Origin: Deinococcus indicus
GTDB taxonomy: Bacteria > Deinococcota > Deinococci > Deinococcales > Deinococcaceae
NCBI RefSeq assembly: GCF_002198095.1
Contig: NZ_NHMK01000010.1
Location: 124,001-188,000 of the forward strand
DNA length: 64,000 nt
Direction: 5' to 3'
The notes beneath the pieces were generated by a model. It was given only the letters and a program-made list of their open reading frames with translations, had not been told where the DNA came from and did not search any database. Made by a program: the position numbers and the translations under genes. Shown here one piece after another: positions 56,499-64,000 of the stretch (position 1 is the stretch's first letter; the number at the start of each line of letters is the position of its first letter).

Positions 56499-57842
56499 AT
56501 GGCGATAGGAAAACGGGGACGGGCAGTGCGGACCTACTTCGTCCGCAAGCTCACGCTCCCTGCCATCCTGAAACCCCGCCTGGACGAACTGAGCGCCGCC
56601 AGCGGCGCCCTCTACTCCCAGGTACTTACCACCTTCTGGCGTACCCTGCGCCGCTCCGCCGGGAAGCGCAAGGATCACCGCCGTAAGGCGGTGTTCCTCT
56701 CCAGCGGCACCTTGCAGAAACTCTTTCCCAAAGACCCAGCTGGCCTATTGCACTCCCACTCCTGCGACGCGGTCGTGGACGCCTTCATCGCCAGCATGGA
56801 CTCCGCCCGGACCCGCAAGAAGACCGACCCGAAAGCTCGCTTCCCCAGACGACGCAAACGGTTCTTCAAAGTCACCTTCAAAAGCAGCGCCATCCGCGTG
56901 CGGGACGGACAGTTGATCCTCTCCACCGGAGACCGTGCACATCCGCTGGTCATCCCGTGGGCTTTTGATCTCCCCGTGAACGTGGAGATTGGCTGGAGAG
57001 CGTGTGGCGGGTACGAACTGCGGGCCATGTACGTCGATACCCGCCCGGTGCAGACCCCACTGGGGGATGGTGTGGCCGGCATCGACATCGGGGAGGCGCG
57101 GATCGCAGCCGTGTACGACGGGCAGGGCGTGCACCTGCACTCCGGCCGCCTCATCCGCGCGCGGAACCACTACGCGAACAAGCATCAAGCGAAGCTTGAT
57201 GCCCGCATCGCCCGTAAGAAGAACGGCCGTCCACCGGGGCAGCGATCCTCAAAGCGGCTCCGTCGCCTCCAGCGGGCCCGGCGCACCCTCCGGGACCGCA
57301 TCAAACGTCAGAACCGGGATCAACTCCGCAAGCAGGCCAGACAGGTTGTCTCCACCCTCCACGAGAGCCGGGTGCAGACGATCGCCGTGGGCGACCTCGG
57401 CGATATCCGAAACCGCATCGATTATGGGCCCAGGGCGAACCAGCAACTTCACGCCTGGATGTTCGGTCAGTTCCTGACCGAACTGAAAGCACAGGGGCGG
57501 AAGTTCGGACTGAAGATCATCGTCATCGATGAAGCGTTCACCTCGCAGACATGCCCATGGACGGGACAGCGGCGCAAACCACGCGGGCGGCACTTCGTGT
57601 CGCCCTGTGGGCAGCACCGCATGGATCGGGATGGGGTCGGCGCGGTGAATATCAGAGCGAAGTATCTGGAGATCCAGGCGGGCGGGGGAACAGCCTACGG
57701 GCGAACCCCCTCGCTGCCCTGGACTCCCGTACTGGTCGGTATGGCACCGACCACCTGGGGACAGCGCTTTCGTCCCCAGGTGTCACACGCGCAGTCCAGG
57801 CGTGGAGCCGTCTACAAGACGGCAAGAATCCCCGGCCTTTAG
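56499..57842 (+). CDS. tnpB: TnpB-like RNA-guided nuclease (OrfB)
   Basis: The 447-residue protein has RuvC-I (GIDIGEARIAAV, Asp 196), a GDLGDIRNR segment where most TnpBs have the EDL glutamate (about 298), DEAFTSQTC (Glu 345) and RuvC-III MDRDGVGAVNI. TnpBs with GDxxDI in place of EDL and an acidic DE before the zinc finger are a known subgroup with a shifted catalytic Glu, so activity is possible. The zinc finger is odd: CPWTG and VSPCG replace the usual CxxC pairs, leaving two of four Cys. The stop codon lies in the right-end hairpin. The family cuts DNA guided by RNA from the element's 3' end. Confidence 0.85.
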   Translation: MAIGKRGRAVRTYFVRKLTLPAILKPRLDELSAASGALYSQVLTTFWRTLRRSAGKRKDHRRKAVFLSSGTLQKLFPKDPAGLLHSHSCDAVVDAFIASMDSARTRKKTDPKARFPRRRKRFFKVTFKSSAIRVRDGQLILSTGDRAHPLVIPWAFDLPVNVEIGWRACGGYELRAMYVDTRPVQTPLGDGVAGIDIGEARIAAVYDGQGVHLHSGRLIRARNHYANKHQAKLDARIARKKNGRPPGQRSSKRLRRLQRARRTLRDRIKRQNRDQLRKQARQVVSTLHESRVQTIAVGDLGDIRNRIDYGPRANQQLHAWMFGQFLTELKAQGRKFGLKIIVIDEAFTSQTCPWTGQRRKPRGRHFVSPCGQHRMDRDGVGAVNIRAKYLEIQAGGGTAYGRTPSLPWTPVLVGMAPTTWGQRFRPQVSHAQSRRGAVYKTARIPGL

Positions 57843-57858
57843 GCCTGGGGAGTGTCAA
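57730..57858 (+). ncRNA. Putative omega RNA scaffold of tnpB copy 2
   Basis: In this family the guide RNA scaffold overlaps the end of tnpB and the right end of the element, and the guide is the host sequence just beyond. The region holds the terminal hairpin (about 57833-57850) and is conserved in copy 1 apart from its insertion. The guide here would begin GGTCACGGGAATACG at 57859. The 5' boundary is a guess. Confidence 0.4.
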
Positions 57859-57892
57859 GGTCACGGGAATACGTCGATCGCTCACCCGATGA

Positions 57893-57914
57893 TATTGATA
57901 CATCTTTATCAATA
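57893..57914. repeat. AT-rich perfect inverted repeat
   Basis: TATTGATA (57893-57900) and TATCAATA (57907-57914) form a perfect 8-bp inverted repeat with a 6-nt spacer between the tnpB element and the UvrD-like gene. It could be an operator, a weak terminator for the gene on the minus strand, or a leftover of the island. Confidence 0.4.
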
Positions 57915-57951
57915 AGGCAAGGGGGGTTCCTCACCCTGCCGCTCCCCCGGC

Positions 57952-60417
57952 TCACCCGGACGGACGCAGCGCCGCCAGCGTCGGCCCCGGCAGGTGCGTG
58001 CCCAGCGGCTCGAACGGCGTGTCCAGCGGCTCACCGGTCCGCGCGTGAAACCGCCACGTCTCCCCCGCCACCCGCACCGAGACGACACGCGGCCCCGCCC
58101 GCAGCAGCGTCCCGAACACCTCGCGGGCCACGCCGCCCTCCATGACCAGCACCCGCACGCCCTCCCCGTCCGGCGCGCCGAAGGCCGGAATGGCCCGCCG
58201 CGCCCGCCCCGCCGCGCCCTCCAGCGCGCGCAACGTGGCGACCTGCACGCACACGCGCACGCTGCCCCCGCCGGGCGGCGCCGGCGGGGGCAGCGCGCGG
58301 TCCAGCCGCGTCAGGCTCAGGGCCGCCCACTCGCGCAGGGTCACTCGGGCGTCCCCGGCCAGCGCACCCAGACGGGCCCGCAGCTCGGCGGCGTCCAGCA
58401 GGTCCGGCCCGCCGAACAGCGGCCAGTCCCGGTCGTCCGGTAGGCTCAGCGGCGGCGCGGGCTCCGGCAGGGCCGGGGCGCGCTGCGCGGCGCGCAGGGC
58501 CGCCCGCAACAGCGCCTCGTGTTCAGCGGACACACCCGCCACCGGTTCGCCAGGCAGGGCCGCCGCCCCTGGCAGGTTCGGCGCGACCCAGGTGGGCGTG
58601 CCGTCCGTGCGGGCGGTCAGGGCCGGCGGCTGCCAGCCGGGCGGCGCGGGCGGGCGCGGAGTGCGGGCGCGGCGGCCCGTCAGACCGACCGGAACGTCCG
58701 CCGGCGCCGCCCGAACGCGCGGCACTTCATCTGCCGGCTCCGCCGCGTCCGGTGCGGGGTCGGGACCGGTCGGGACGCGCAGGCCCTGCGCCCAGGCGTC
58801 CGCGCCGTACGCGAGGCGCAGGGTGGTGCGGGCGCGGGTGAACGCCACGAACTGCACGCAGCGTTCCTCCTGCGGGTCGCCGCCGCCCAGGGGCATCAGT
58901 TCCGGGTGCAGCAGCGTCACGCGCGGCCACTCCAGCCCCTTGGCGCGGTGGACGGTGCTCAGGGTGACCGCCGCGCCGTCCGTGCCCGCAGCGGGCGGCG
59001 CGTGCAGCTGCGCCAGCAGGGTCCGCAGGTCCTCCTGGCGGGCCGGGCCGCGCCGGGCGACGCGGCGGGCCAGCAGCAGCGCGCAGCGGCACAGGTCCCG
59101 CAGGTCCTGCGCGGCCCGGCGGGCGCGGCGGTCCCCGGCCGCCCCGGCACGCTCCAGGCTCTCCAGGTGGCCGGTCAGGTACGCGCTCAGGCCCTCGTCC
59201 GCCTGCTGGCGGGTGAAGGTGGGGGGCAGCGCGGTCCCCGCCACGTCCAGCAGCCGCCCGGCCAGATCACCGCCGGTCAGGTGGACCCGCACGCCGCGCG
59301 ACAGCAGGTCCAGCGCCAGCCGCAGCAGCGGCGCGTTCAGGCGGCACAGGACCGCCTCGCCGGGCCGGACGTCCAGCCCGGCGGCGCTGACGTGCTCGAC
59401 CGCGCCAGGGGGCGCTCCGGGCGCGGCCGTGATGAACGTACTGACCGTCCGGGCCGCCGCCACCACCGCCCGTGCGCAACGGAACGACACGCTCAGCGGC
59501 AGCTCCTGCGCGCCCAGCTCCCGCGCCAGGTCCAGCAGGCCCGCCGGGTCCGCGCCCGCGTACGCGTAGATCGCCTGCTCCGGGTCGCCGCACAGGATCA
59601 CCCGGCCCGGCTGCCGGGCGCGCACGCCTGCGACGTGCTCCACGAACGCCCGGCGCAGCGGCGTCAGGTCCTGCGCCTCGTCGACCAGCGCCGTGCGGAC
59701 CGCGCCGCGCCCCAGCCCCAGGTGCAGCGGCAACCACAGCATGTCCGCATGATCGATCACGCCCGACTGCCGGAACGCGGCGGCACTCAGGTCCGGCAGT
59801 CGCCGCAGCGCGTCCAGCAGCGCGCCGTCCGCACCGTCGCCCAGCAGGTCACGCAGGGCGCCGCTCAGGGCCGGGTGGGCGTCCGGGGCGGGCCAGCCGC
59901 TCAGGCTGAGCAGCAGGGCGCGGTCGTCCGGGTCCCCGGCGTCCAGCGTGAGTTCCCGGCAGGTGTCCCACGCGCGGCCCAGCGCGCCCAGCAGCGCCCG
60001 CCGCGCCGCCGCGTCGCCCGGCGCCCGCGCGGGCGGCAGCAGCCCGGCCTCCTCAATCAGGCGGGCCGTCTTACCGGGTTGCAGGTCCGGTCCCGCCTGC
60101 GGTCCGGCCCCCCGGCGCCCTCCCTGCAGTTCGCGGACCAGCAGCCCCAGCCCGTGCGCGTGCAGGGTCCGGGCCGGCAGGTCCGGCGGCAGGCGGCCCG
60201 CCACGCCGGCCGTCGCGTGGCGGTTGTACACGAAGTACACGCTGCGCGGCCCGGCGTGCCACGCCGCCTCGGTCAGGGTGGTCGTCTTGCCACTGCCGGC
60301 CGTCGCGCGGATCAGCAGGTGCCGCCCGGAATCCCGCACCGCGCTCACCACCGCCGCCTGCTCGGCCGTGAAATGAGCCGGAACGGGACGGACAGGGAGA
60401 GGCCGTGGGTCGATCAT
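57952..60417 (-). CDS. UvrD/Rep-like superfamily 1 helicase
   Basis: From the ATG at 60417 the protein has 821 residues. Motor motifs: FTAEQAAVV (Q motif), ATAGSGKTTTL (Walker A), ALVDEAQDL (Walker B), GDPEQAIYAYAGA (motif III), LSVSFRC (motif IV), STVHRAKGLEW (motif V) and FVAFTRART (motif VI). After about residue 560 the sequence is Pro/Ala/Arg-rich, ending in a compact domain without a known motif. It is a 3'-to-5' DNA helicase or translocase by family. It lacks RecB-type nuclease residues. No neighbour hints at a specific pathway. Confidence 0.9.
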   Translation of the reverse strand: MIDPRPLPVRPVPAHFTAEQAAVVSAVRDSGRHLLIRATAGSGKTTTLTEAAWHAGPRSVYFVYNRHATAGVAGRLPPDLPARTLHAHGLGLLVRELQGGRRGAGPQAGPDLQPGKTARLIEEAGLLPPARAPGDAAARRALLGALGRAWDTCRELTLDAGDPDDRALLLSLSGWPAPDAHPALSGALRDLLGDGADGALLDALRRLPDLSAAAFRQSGVIDHADMLWLPLHLGLGRGAVRTALVDEAQDLTPLRRAFVEHVAGVRARQPGRVILCGDPEQAIYAYAGADPAGLLDLARELGAQELPLSVSFRCARAVVAAARTVSTFITAAPGAPPGAVEHVSAAGLDVRPGEAVLCRLNAPLLRLALDLLSRGVRVHLTGGDLAGRLLDVAGTALPPTFTRQQADEGLSAYLTGHLESLERAGAAGDRRARRAAQDLRDLCRCALLLARRVARRGPARQEDLRTLLAQLHAPPAAGTDGAAVTLSTVHRAKGLEWPRVTLLHPELMPLGGGDPQEERCVQFVAFTRARTTLRLAYGADAWAQGLRVPTGPDPAPDAAEPADEVPRVRAAPADVPVGLTGRRARTPRPPAPPGWQPPALTARTDGTPTWVAPNLPGAAALPGEPVAGVSAEHEALLRAALRAAQRAPALPEPAPPLSLPDDRDWPLFGGPDLLDAAELRARLGALAGDARVTLREWAALSLTRLDRALPPPAPPGGGSVRVCVQVATLRALEGAAGRARRAIPAFGAPDGEGVRVLVMEGGVAREVFGTLLRAGPRVVSVRVAGETWRFHARTGEPLDTPFEPLGTHLPGPTLAALRPSG

Positions 60418-60501
60418 GCGCCGCTGCCCATCATGCCGCGCCGCGCCGCCAGGCGATAGGGACACGGGGGCAGGCCGGGACGGACAGCAGGCGTAATTTT
60501 C

Positions 60502-60530
60502 TTCACAAATTCCACATCATGATGTATGAT
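60502..60530 (+). promoter_or_regulatory. Polysaccharide-cluster promoter
   Basis: TTCACA (60502-60507) and TATGAT (60525-60530) are 17 bp apart in an AT-rich patch, about 85 bp ahead of the PelF-like gene. Confidence 0.55.
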
Positions 60531-60614
60531 TTCTCTCACCAGAGCCGGATGTCTGTGGAGTTCCTCACGCCGTGTGGACTGCTGCGTTCCTGAACCTGGG
60601 TCGGAGAGTCCGCC

Positions 60615-62078
60615 ATGACCAGCCACCACGCTTCCCCCGCACTGAGGATCGCCCTGTACAGCGAAGGCACGTACCCACAGGCCCAGGGAGGCGTGAGCGT
60701 CTGGGTGGACCAGCTGGTGCGCGGACTGGAAGACCACACCTTCGAGGTCCGGGCCGTTTCCGGCCTGCGGTACGGTCAGCCGGCGATGGAACTGCCCGCC
60801 AACGTCCACGCCGAGCAGGTGCCGCTGTGGAGCGACCCGCCGCCCGCCGGACCGCGCGACCCCGCGTGGCAGCGTCAGCTGACCGACGCCTACGGCACCC
60901 TGATCGGCGCGCTGTGCACCCTGGACCTCGACGCTTTCGAGACGGCGCTGCGGACCCTGAGCGCCCTGGGCCGCCGCGGCGGTTTCACCGCCACCCTCGA
61001 GGGCCGGCGGGTCACCACCCTGACCCTGACGCTCTGGAGTGAGCACGCGGCCCGGCAACGCCGTGACCGCGCGCCGGACGACCCGCACCTGCCCACACCC
61101 AGCGTGGCGGACGCGCTGGACGTGCAGGTGTGGCTGGAGCACGCCCTGCGGCCCCTGAGCAGCCCGGCGCCGCTGGCCCAGGTCGGGCACGCGGTCAGCA
61201 ACGGGTTCGCCGGTCTGCTGGCCCTGCACGGCCTGTGGACGCACGGCACGCCGTTCATCCTGACCGAGCATGGCGTGTACCTGCGTGAACGTTACCTGGA
61301 ATTCCGCCGCGCCGGGTACTCGGCCGGGTTCAAGGGCCTGCTGCTGCGCTTCTACCGCCTGCTGTGCAGCCTGACGTACCGCCGGGCGGCGCTGGTGATG
61401 CCGGGCTCGCAGTACAACCGCCGCTGGGAGGAGCGGCTGGGCGCCGACCCTGGCCGGATCCGCTGCGTGTACAACGGCATTGACCCGGACGTGTTTCCGC
61501 CCGCCGAACTGGAACCGGCCGAACCGGTCATCAGCTGGGTCGGACGCATCGATCCGCTCAAGGACATCGAGACGCTGATCCGGGCGTTCAATCTGGTGCA
61601 CCGGCAGCGGCCCGACGCGAAACTGCGGCTGTTCGGCGGGACGCCCGCCGGCAACGAGAGCTACGCGCAGACCTGCGTGGACCTGACGCACGGACTGCGC
61701 CTCCAGGGCAGCGTGACCTTCGAGGGCCGCGTGGAGGACATCACGGACGCCTACCGCGCCGGGCAGGTCGTGGCGCTCACCAGCGTCAGCGAGGGCTTCC
61801 CGTACACCGTGATTGAGGCGATGGCGATGGGTCGCCCCCCGGTCGCCACCCGCGTGGGCGGCGTGCCCGAGGCGGTGGGGAACGCCGGGTTGATCGTCCG
61901 CCCCCGCGACGTGATGGGCGTCGCCAGCGCCCTGGGTCGCCTGCTGGACGACGCGGCTCTGCGGCAGCGGCTGGGCGCGGCGGCCCGCGAGCGGGTCATG
62001 GAACTGTTCACGCTCGACGGCTGTCTGGTCGCCTACCGCCGCGCCTACCCGGCGGCCCTGACCGGGAGCGCCCGGTGA
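60615..62078 (+). CDS. pelF: PelF-like GT4 glycosyltransferase
   Basis: The 487-residue protein has the PelF layout: a nucleotide-sugar transferase with N-terminal SEGTYPQAQGGVSVWVDQL, the middle motif LTEHGVYLRERYLEF, and the C-terminal GT4 part (VYNGIDPDVF, ISWVGRIDPLKDIETLI, TSVSEGFPYTVIEAMAMGRPPVATRVGGVPE). PelF makes the Pel exopolysaccharide in the cytoplasm. GGAG precedes the ATG. No other Pel genes are visible; instead a membrane protein and a LegB-like dehydratase follow with overlapping starts, so the polymer made here may differ from Pel. Confidence 0.88.
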   Translation: MTSHHASPALRIALYSEGTYPQAQGGVSVWVDQLVRGLEDHTFEVRAVSGLRYGQPAMELPANVHAEQVPLWSDPPPAGPRDPAWQRQLTDAYGTLIGALCTLDLDAFETALRTLSALGRRGGFTATLEGRRVTTLTLTLWSEHAARQRRDRAPDDPHLPTPSVADALDVQVWLEHALRPLSSPAPLAQVGHAVSNGFAGLLALHGLWTHGTPFILTEHGVYLRERYLEFRRAGYSAGFKGLLLRFYRLLCSLTYRRAALVMPGSQYNRRWEERLGADPGRIRCVYNGIDPDVFPPAELEPAEPVISWVGRIDPLKDIETLIRAFNLVHRQRPDAKLRLFGGTPAGNESYAQTCVDLTHGLRLQGSVTFEGRVEDITDAYRAGQVVALTSVSEGFPYTVIEAMAMGRPPVATRVGGVPEAVGNAGLIVRPRDVMGVASALGRLLDDAALRQRLGAAARERVMELFTLDGCLVAYRRAYPAALTGSAR

Positions 62079-63556
62079 GCGGTCAGGCCCTGCCGCCGCC
62101 CGGCGGGTACCCCGGCCTGCAACGGGTCCGGATCGGCGGGACGCCCGGCGAGGAAGCGCTGTCGGGCCTCCCTCAGGCCGGCTGGTCCGAGACGGGCGCT
62201 TCCCGCCGGGCCGGGTCGGACCTGCGGGCCGACCGGGCAGCGGGGGACCTGCCGGAACGCCTGCGCGAGATCGACCTGACCCTCGCCCCGGAACGGGAAC
62301 GGGTAATCGACATCGAGGAGATCGCCGCGTACCTGGAATCCGACGGGCTGGGCGACGAGGTGCTGCGAGACCGTTACGGCACTGCCGGCCTGTTCGACGC
62401 GGCCGGGCGCCTGTACCGGCAGCGTGGCACCGGACGCGCCCTGCACCGCCCCGTCCGGACGGCCGCTCCGCCGTTCCCTTGGCGGACGCTCCTGCGCGGC
62501 CCGCTGTACCTGCTGCCGGGCCTGTCGGGGCTGCTCGTGGCCCGCGAGATGGGCGCCGGCGCGGCCGCCGCGTTCGCCTTCGCGGCGGCCTTCGGTTGGG
62601 GCTGGACGATGCTGATCGCCGGCGTCCGGCACGCCGAGCCACGCGGCGTGCCGGGGCGGGCGCTGCGGCTGGCGACGCTGCTGGGCGGCCTGACCGGCGT
62701 GCTCGGCGGGGGGCTCGCGGCGGCCCTGAACGCCGCGCCGGACACCGTGACCGCAGGGGTCGTCGCGTCCGGCGCGGCGGTCGGGGGGGCCGTGGCGCTC
62801 TCCACGGCCGCCGCCGGCGTCCTGCTGGCGCTGGGACGCGCCGGACTGTTCGCCGGGGCGTTCGCCAGTCCGCTGCTGGCCGCCGGGATCGTCTGGGCGG
62901 CGCCGTCACGGACGGGCGCGCTGCTGGCGCTGCTGCTGCTCGCACTCGTGCCGCTGCTGACCGCGCTGAGCGTGACCCGCGCGTCCGGCGCCCTGCCGGC
63001 CGGCTGGGACACGCTGCGCCCGCACCTGCGGCACGCCGCGTACGGCTGGGCACTGGCGCTGACGTTCGTGCTGCTGACCGGACGGCTGGGCGCGTGGACG
63101 CTGCTGCCGCTGGTGGTCGGCACCGGCCTGCTGGAAGCCGGCGTGCGGCACGCCCAGCGGCAACTGCAGCACGCGGCCCGGCAGAGTCAGGACCTGCGTT
63201 CGCTGCGCCGCGCCGGGCTGCCGGTCCTGCCGCTGGGCGCCGCGACCTACGCGCTGGCGCTGGCCGGCTGGGTGTTCCTGGCGGGCGAGTTGCCCGTTCC
63301 CGCGTGGATGCGGCCTCATCCGGACGCCTGGGCGCTGGTGCCGGCCTACGGCGCGGCCGCGCTGCTCAGCGCGTGGCTGGCCAACCACGGGCAGGCCGCC
63401 CTGCTGACCGGGCTGTGGCTGCTGCTCGCGGCGCTGCTGGCCTCCCCGCTGGCGCCGCCCGCCACGCCGCCCCTGACCGTGACACTGCTCGGCTTCTGCG
63501 CGGTCCTGACGGTCCTGTCGCTGCGCGCCCTCCTCGATCCCCGGAGTTACCGATGA
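62075..63556 (+). CDS. Polytopic membrane protein in polysaccharide cluster
   Basis: A GTG start overlaps the PelF-like stop (GTGA), giving 493 residues. The first 130 are soluble and charged (LREIDLTLAPERERVIDIEEIAAYLESD). About ten hydrophobic segments follow, rich in Ala, Leu and Gly (LYLLPGLSGLLVAREMG, FAFAAAFGWGWTMLIAG, LTGLWLLLAALLASPL). No known family was recognised with certainty. The place after pelF is where PelG, a polymer-exporting membrane protein, often sits, and several helices before a soluble start fit loosely. A polysaccharide transporter is the best guess. Confidence 0.65.
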   Translation: MSGQALPPPGGYPGLQRVRIGGTPGEEALSGLPQAGWSETGASRRAGSDLRADRAAGDLPERLREIDLTLAPERERVIDIEEIAAYLESDGLGDEVLRDRYGTAGLFDAAGRLYRQRGTGRALHRPVRTAAPPFPWRTLLRGPLYLLPGLSGLLVAREMGAGAAAAFAFAAAFGWGWTMLIAGVRHAEPRGVPGRALRLATLLGGLTGVLGGGLAAALNAAPDTVTAGVVASGAAVGGAVALSTAAAGVLLALGRAGLFAGAFASPLLAAGIVWAAPSRTGALLALLLLALVPLLTALSVTRASGALPAGWDTLRPHLRHAAYGWALALTFVLLTGRLGAWTLLPLVVGTGLLEAGVRHAQRQLQHAARQSQDLRSLRRAGLPVLPLGAATYALALAGWVFLAGELPVPAWMRPHPDAWALVPAYGAAALLSAWLANHGQAALLTGLWLLLAALLASPLAPPATPPLTVTLLGFCAVLTVLSLRALLDPRSYR

Positions 63557-64000
63557 CCCAGCTGCTTCCGGCCGCCCCCCGCACGTCCGCCTCCTCCCGC
63601 CCGCTGGTGGCCGTGACCGGCGCGGACGGTTTCATCGGCTCGCACCTCACCGAGGAACTCGTGCGCGCCGGGTACCGCGTGCGCGCCATGGCGATCTACA
63701 ACTCGCAGGGGTCGTACGGCTGGCTCGATCAGGTCGGCCCGGAGGTCATGCAGCATGTCGAGGTGCAACTCGGTGACGTGCGGGACGCCGGCAGCGTGCG
63801 TGCCCTGATGCGCGGCGCGCAGACCACGTACCACCTCGCGGCGCTGATCGCCATTCCGTACTCGTACGTCGCGCCCCGCTCGTACGTGGAGACGAACGTG
63901 ACCGGCACCCTGAACGTCCTGGAAGCCGCCCGCGAACTCGGCACGGCCCGCGTGGTCCACACCAGCACCAGCGAGGTGTACGGCACCGCCCGCACGGTCC
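63553..64000 (+). CDS. LegB-like NAD-dependent sugar-nucleotide 4,6-dehydratase (partial)
   Basis: The ATG overlaps the upstream stop (ATGA). The frame is open to the window edge, giving about 149 residues. The Rossmann motif reads TGADGFIGSHLTEELV. The stretches YNSQGSYGWLDQV, HLAALIAIPYSYVAP, YVETNVTGTLNVLEAAREL and TSTSEVYGTA are close to those remembered for LegB, the dehydratase that starts legionaminic acid synthesis from UDP-N-acetylglucosamine. The catalytic Tyr lies in SEVYGTA or beyond the edge. It suggests the cluster makes a surface glycan with a nonulosonic or related deoxy-sugar. The C-terminus is not in the window. Confidence 0.82.
   Translation, partial: MTQLLPAAPRTSASSRPLVAVTGADGFIGSHLTEELVRAGYRVRAMAIYNSQGSYGWLDQVGPEVMQHVEVQLGDVRDAGSVRALMRGAQTTYHLAALIAIPYSYVAPRSYVETNVTGTLNVLEAARELGTARVVHTSTSEVYGTARTV

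Larger units (their letters stand above)
56425..57858 (+). mobile_element. IS200/IS605-type (tnpB-only) element, copy 2, intact
   Basis: The element runs from GGGGTC (56425) to AGTGTCAA (57858). A left-end hairpin (GGCGGCCCC, ACA loop, GGGGCCGCC; about 56440-56460) and a right-end hairpin at the tnpB stop are present. TTAC sits directly 5' and TCAA forms the 3' end, the same tetranucleotides that IS608 uses for cleavage. There is no tnpA; movement would need a transposase from elsewhere. Copy 1 is at 9705-11439. Confidence 0.82.

Noticed and set aside
56499..57842. tnpB copy 2 as a nuclease-dead TldR-type repressor
   Set aside because: GDLGD in place of EDL first suggested a dead RuvC site. 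However, the DE before TSQTC, the Asp of GIDIG and the MDRD motif match the TnpB group with a relocated Glu, and no adjacent regulated gene is evident.
57893..57914. AT-rich inverted repeat as an attachment site for the island
   Set aside because: No second copy flanks the island on the left side, so it was kept only as an unexplained inverted repeat.

Overview
The window is GC-rich (high-GC third positions throughout) and belongs to the genus Deinococcus or a very close relative. The strongest marker is a full-length pprA gene (31194-32051), a DNA-repair protein known essentially only from Deinococcus. Many genes also have a TANNNT -10 box only 5-9 nt upstream of the start codon (leaderless mRNAs), a known Deinococcus habit. 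No tRNA, rRNA or CRISPR array was seen.

Layout. 1-4.8 kb: two related MalT/SARP-type STAND regulators flank a divergent promoter with three TTCCCACCC boxes and two small genes, one encoding an exported 51-aa peptide. 4.9-13.8 kb: a c-di-GMP enzyme, a PAS-GAF histidine kinase, a decayed IS200/IS605-type element (itself hit by a 316-bp MITE-like insertion), three stand-alone receiver proteins and a NarL-type two-component system. 15-17 kb: a secreted phospholipase A2 among short dispersed repeats. 17.1-24.9 kb: a complete N-acetylglucosamine PTS operon (nagE, HPr, EI, nagA, NagB-II-type deaminase) read divergently from an RpiR-family regulator with palindromic operators. 24.9-30.9 kb: two head-to-head PAS-GAF-GGDEF-EAL paralogues. 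31-34.6 kb: pprA, decayed lysR and ohr genes, a receiver protein and a GAF-GGDEF protein. 34.7-36.8 kb: urate degradation operon with a UraD-uricase fusion. 37-39.7 kb: Zn/Cd-type P-ATPase and its ArsR-family sensor. 39.8-47.1 kb: multi-GAF histidine kinase, mannose-1-phosphate guanylyltransferase, phosphohexomutase, subtilisin-like lipoprotein protease. 47.4-51.9 kb: an XPB-type helicase operon. 52-55.4 kb: EamA exporter, DHA2 drug efflux pump and MarR regulator. 55.6-57.9 kb: AT-richer mobile island with an ORF-less group II intron abutting an intact tnpB element. 58-64 kb: UvrD-like helicase, then a surface-polysaccharide cluster (PelF-like glycosyltransferase, membrane protein, LegB-like dehydratase) running off the end.

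A recurring feature is a family of about 134-158 bp intergenic repeats (six full copies, one degenerate copy inside a kinase gene, one fragment). They have TACGGACT-type inverted ends and 3-bp TNA target duplications, which marks them as a MITE family, probably mobilised by an IS5/IS1031-type transposase not seen here. Themes across the window are signalling (four GGDEF proteins, three of them GGDEF-EAL; two related kinases; four stand-alone receivers), cell-envelope sugars, and layered mobile elements. Functions are inferred from motifs read by eye; no database search was possible.
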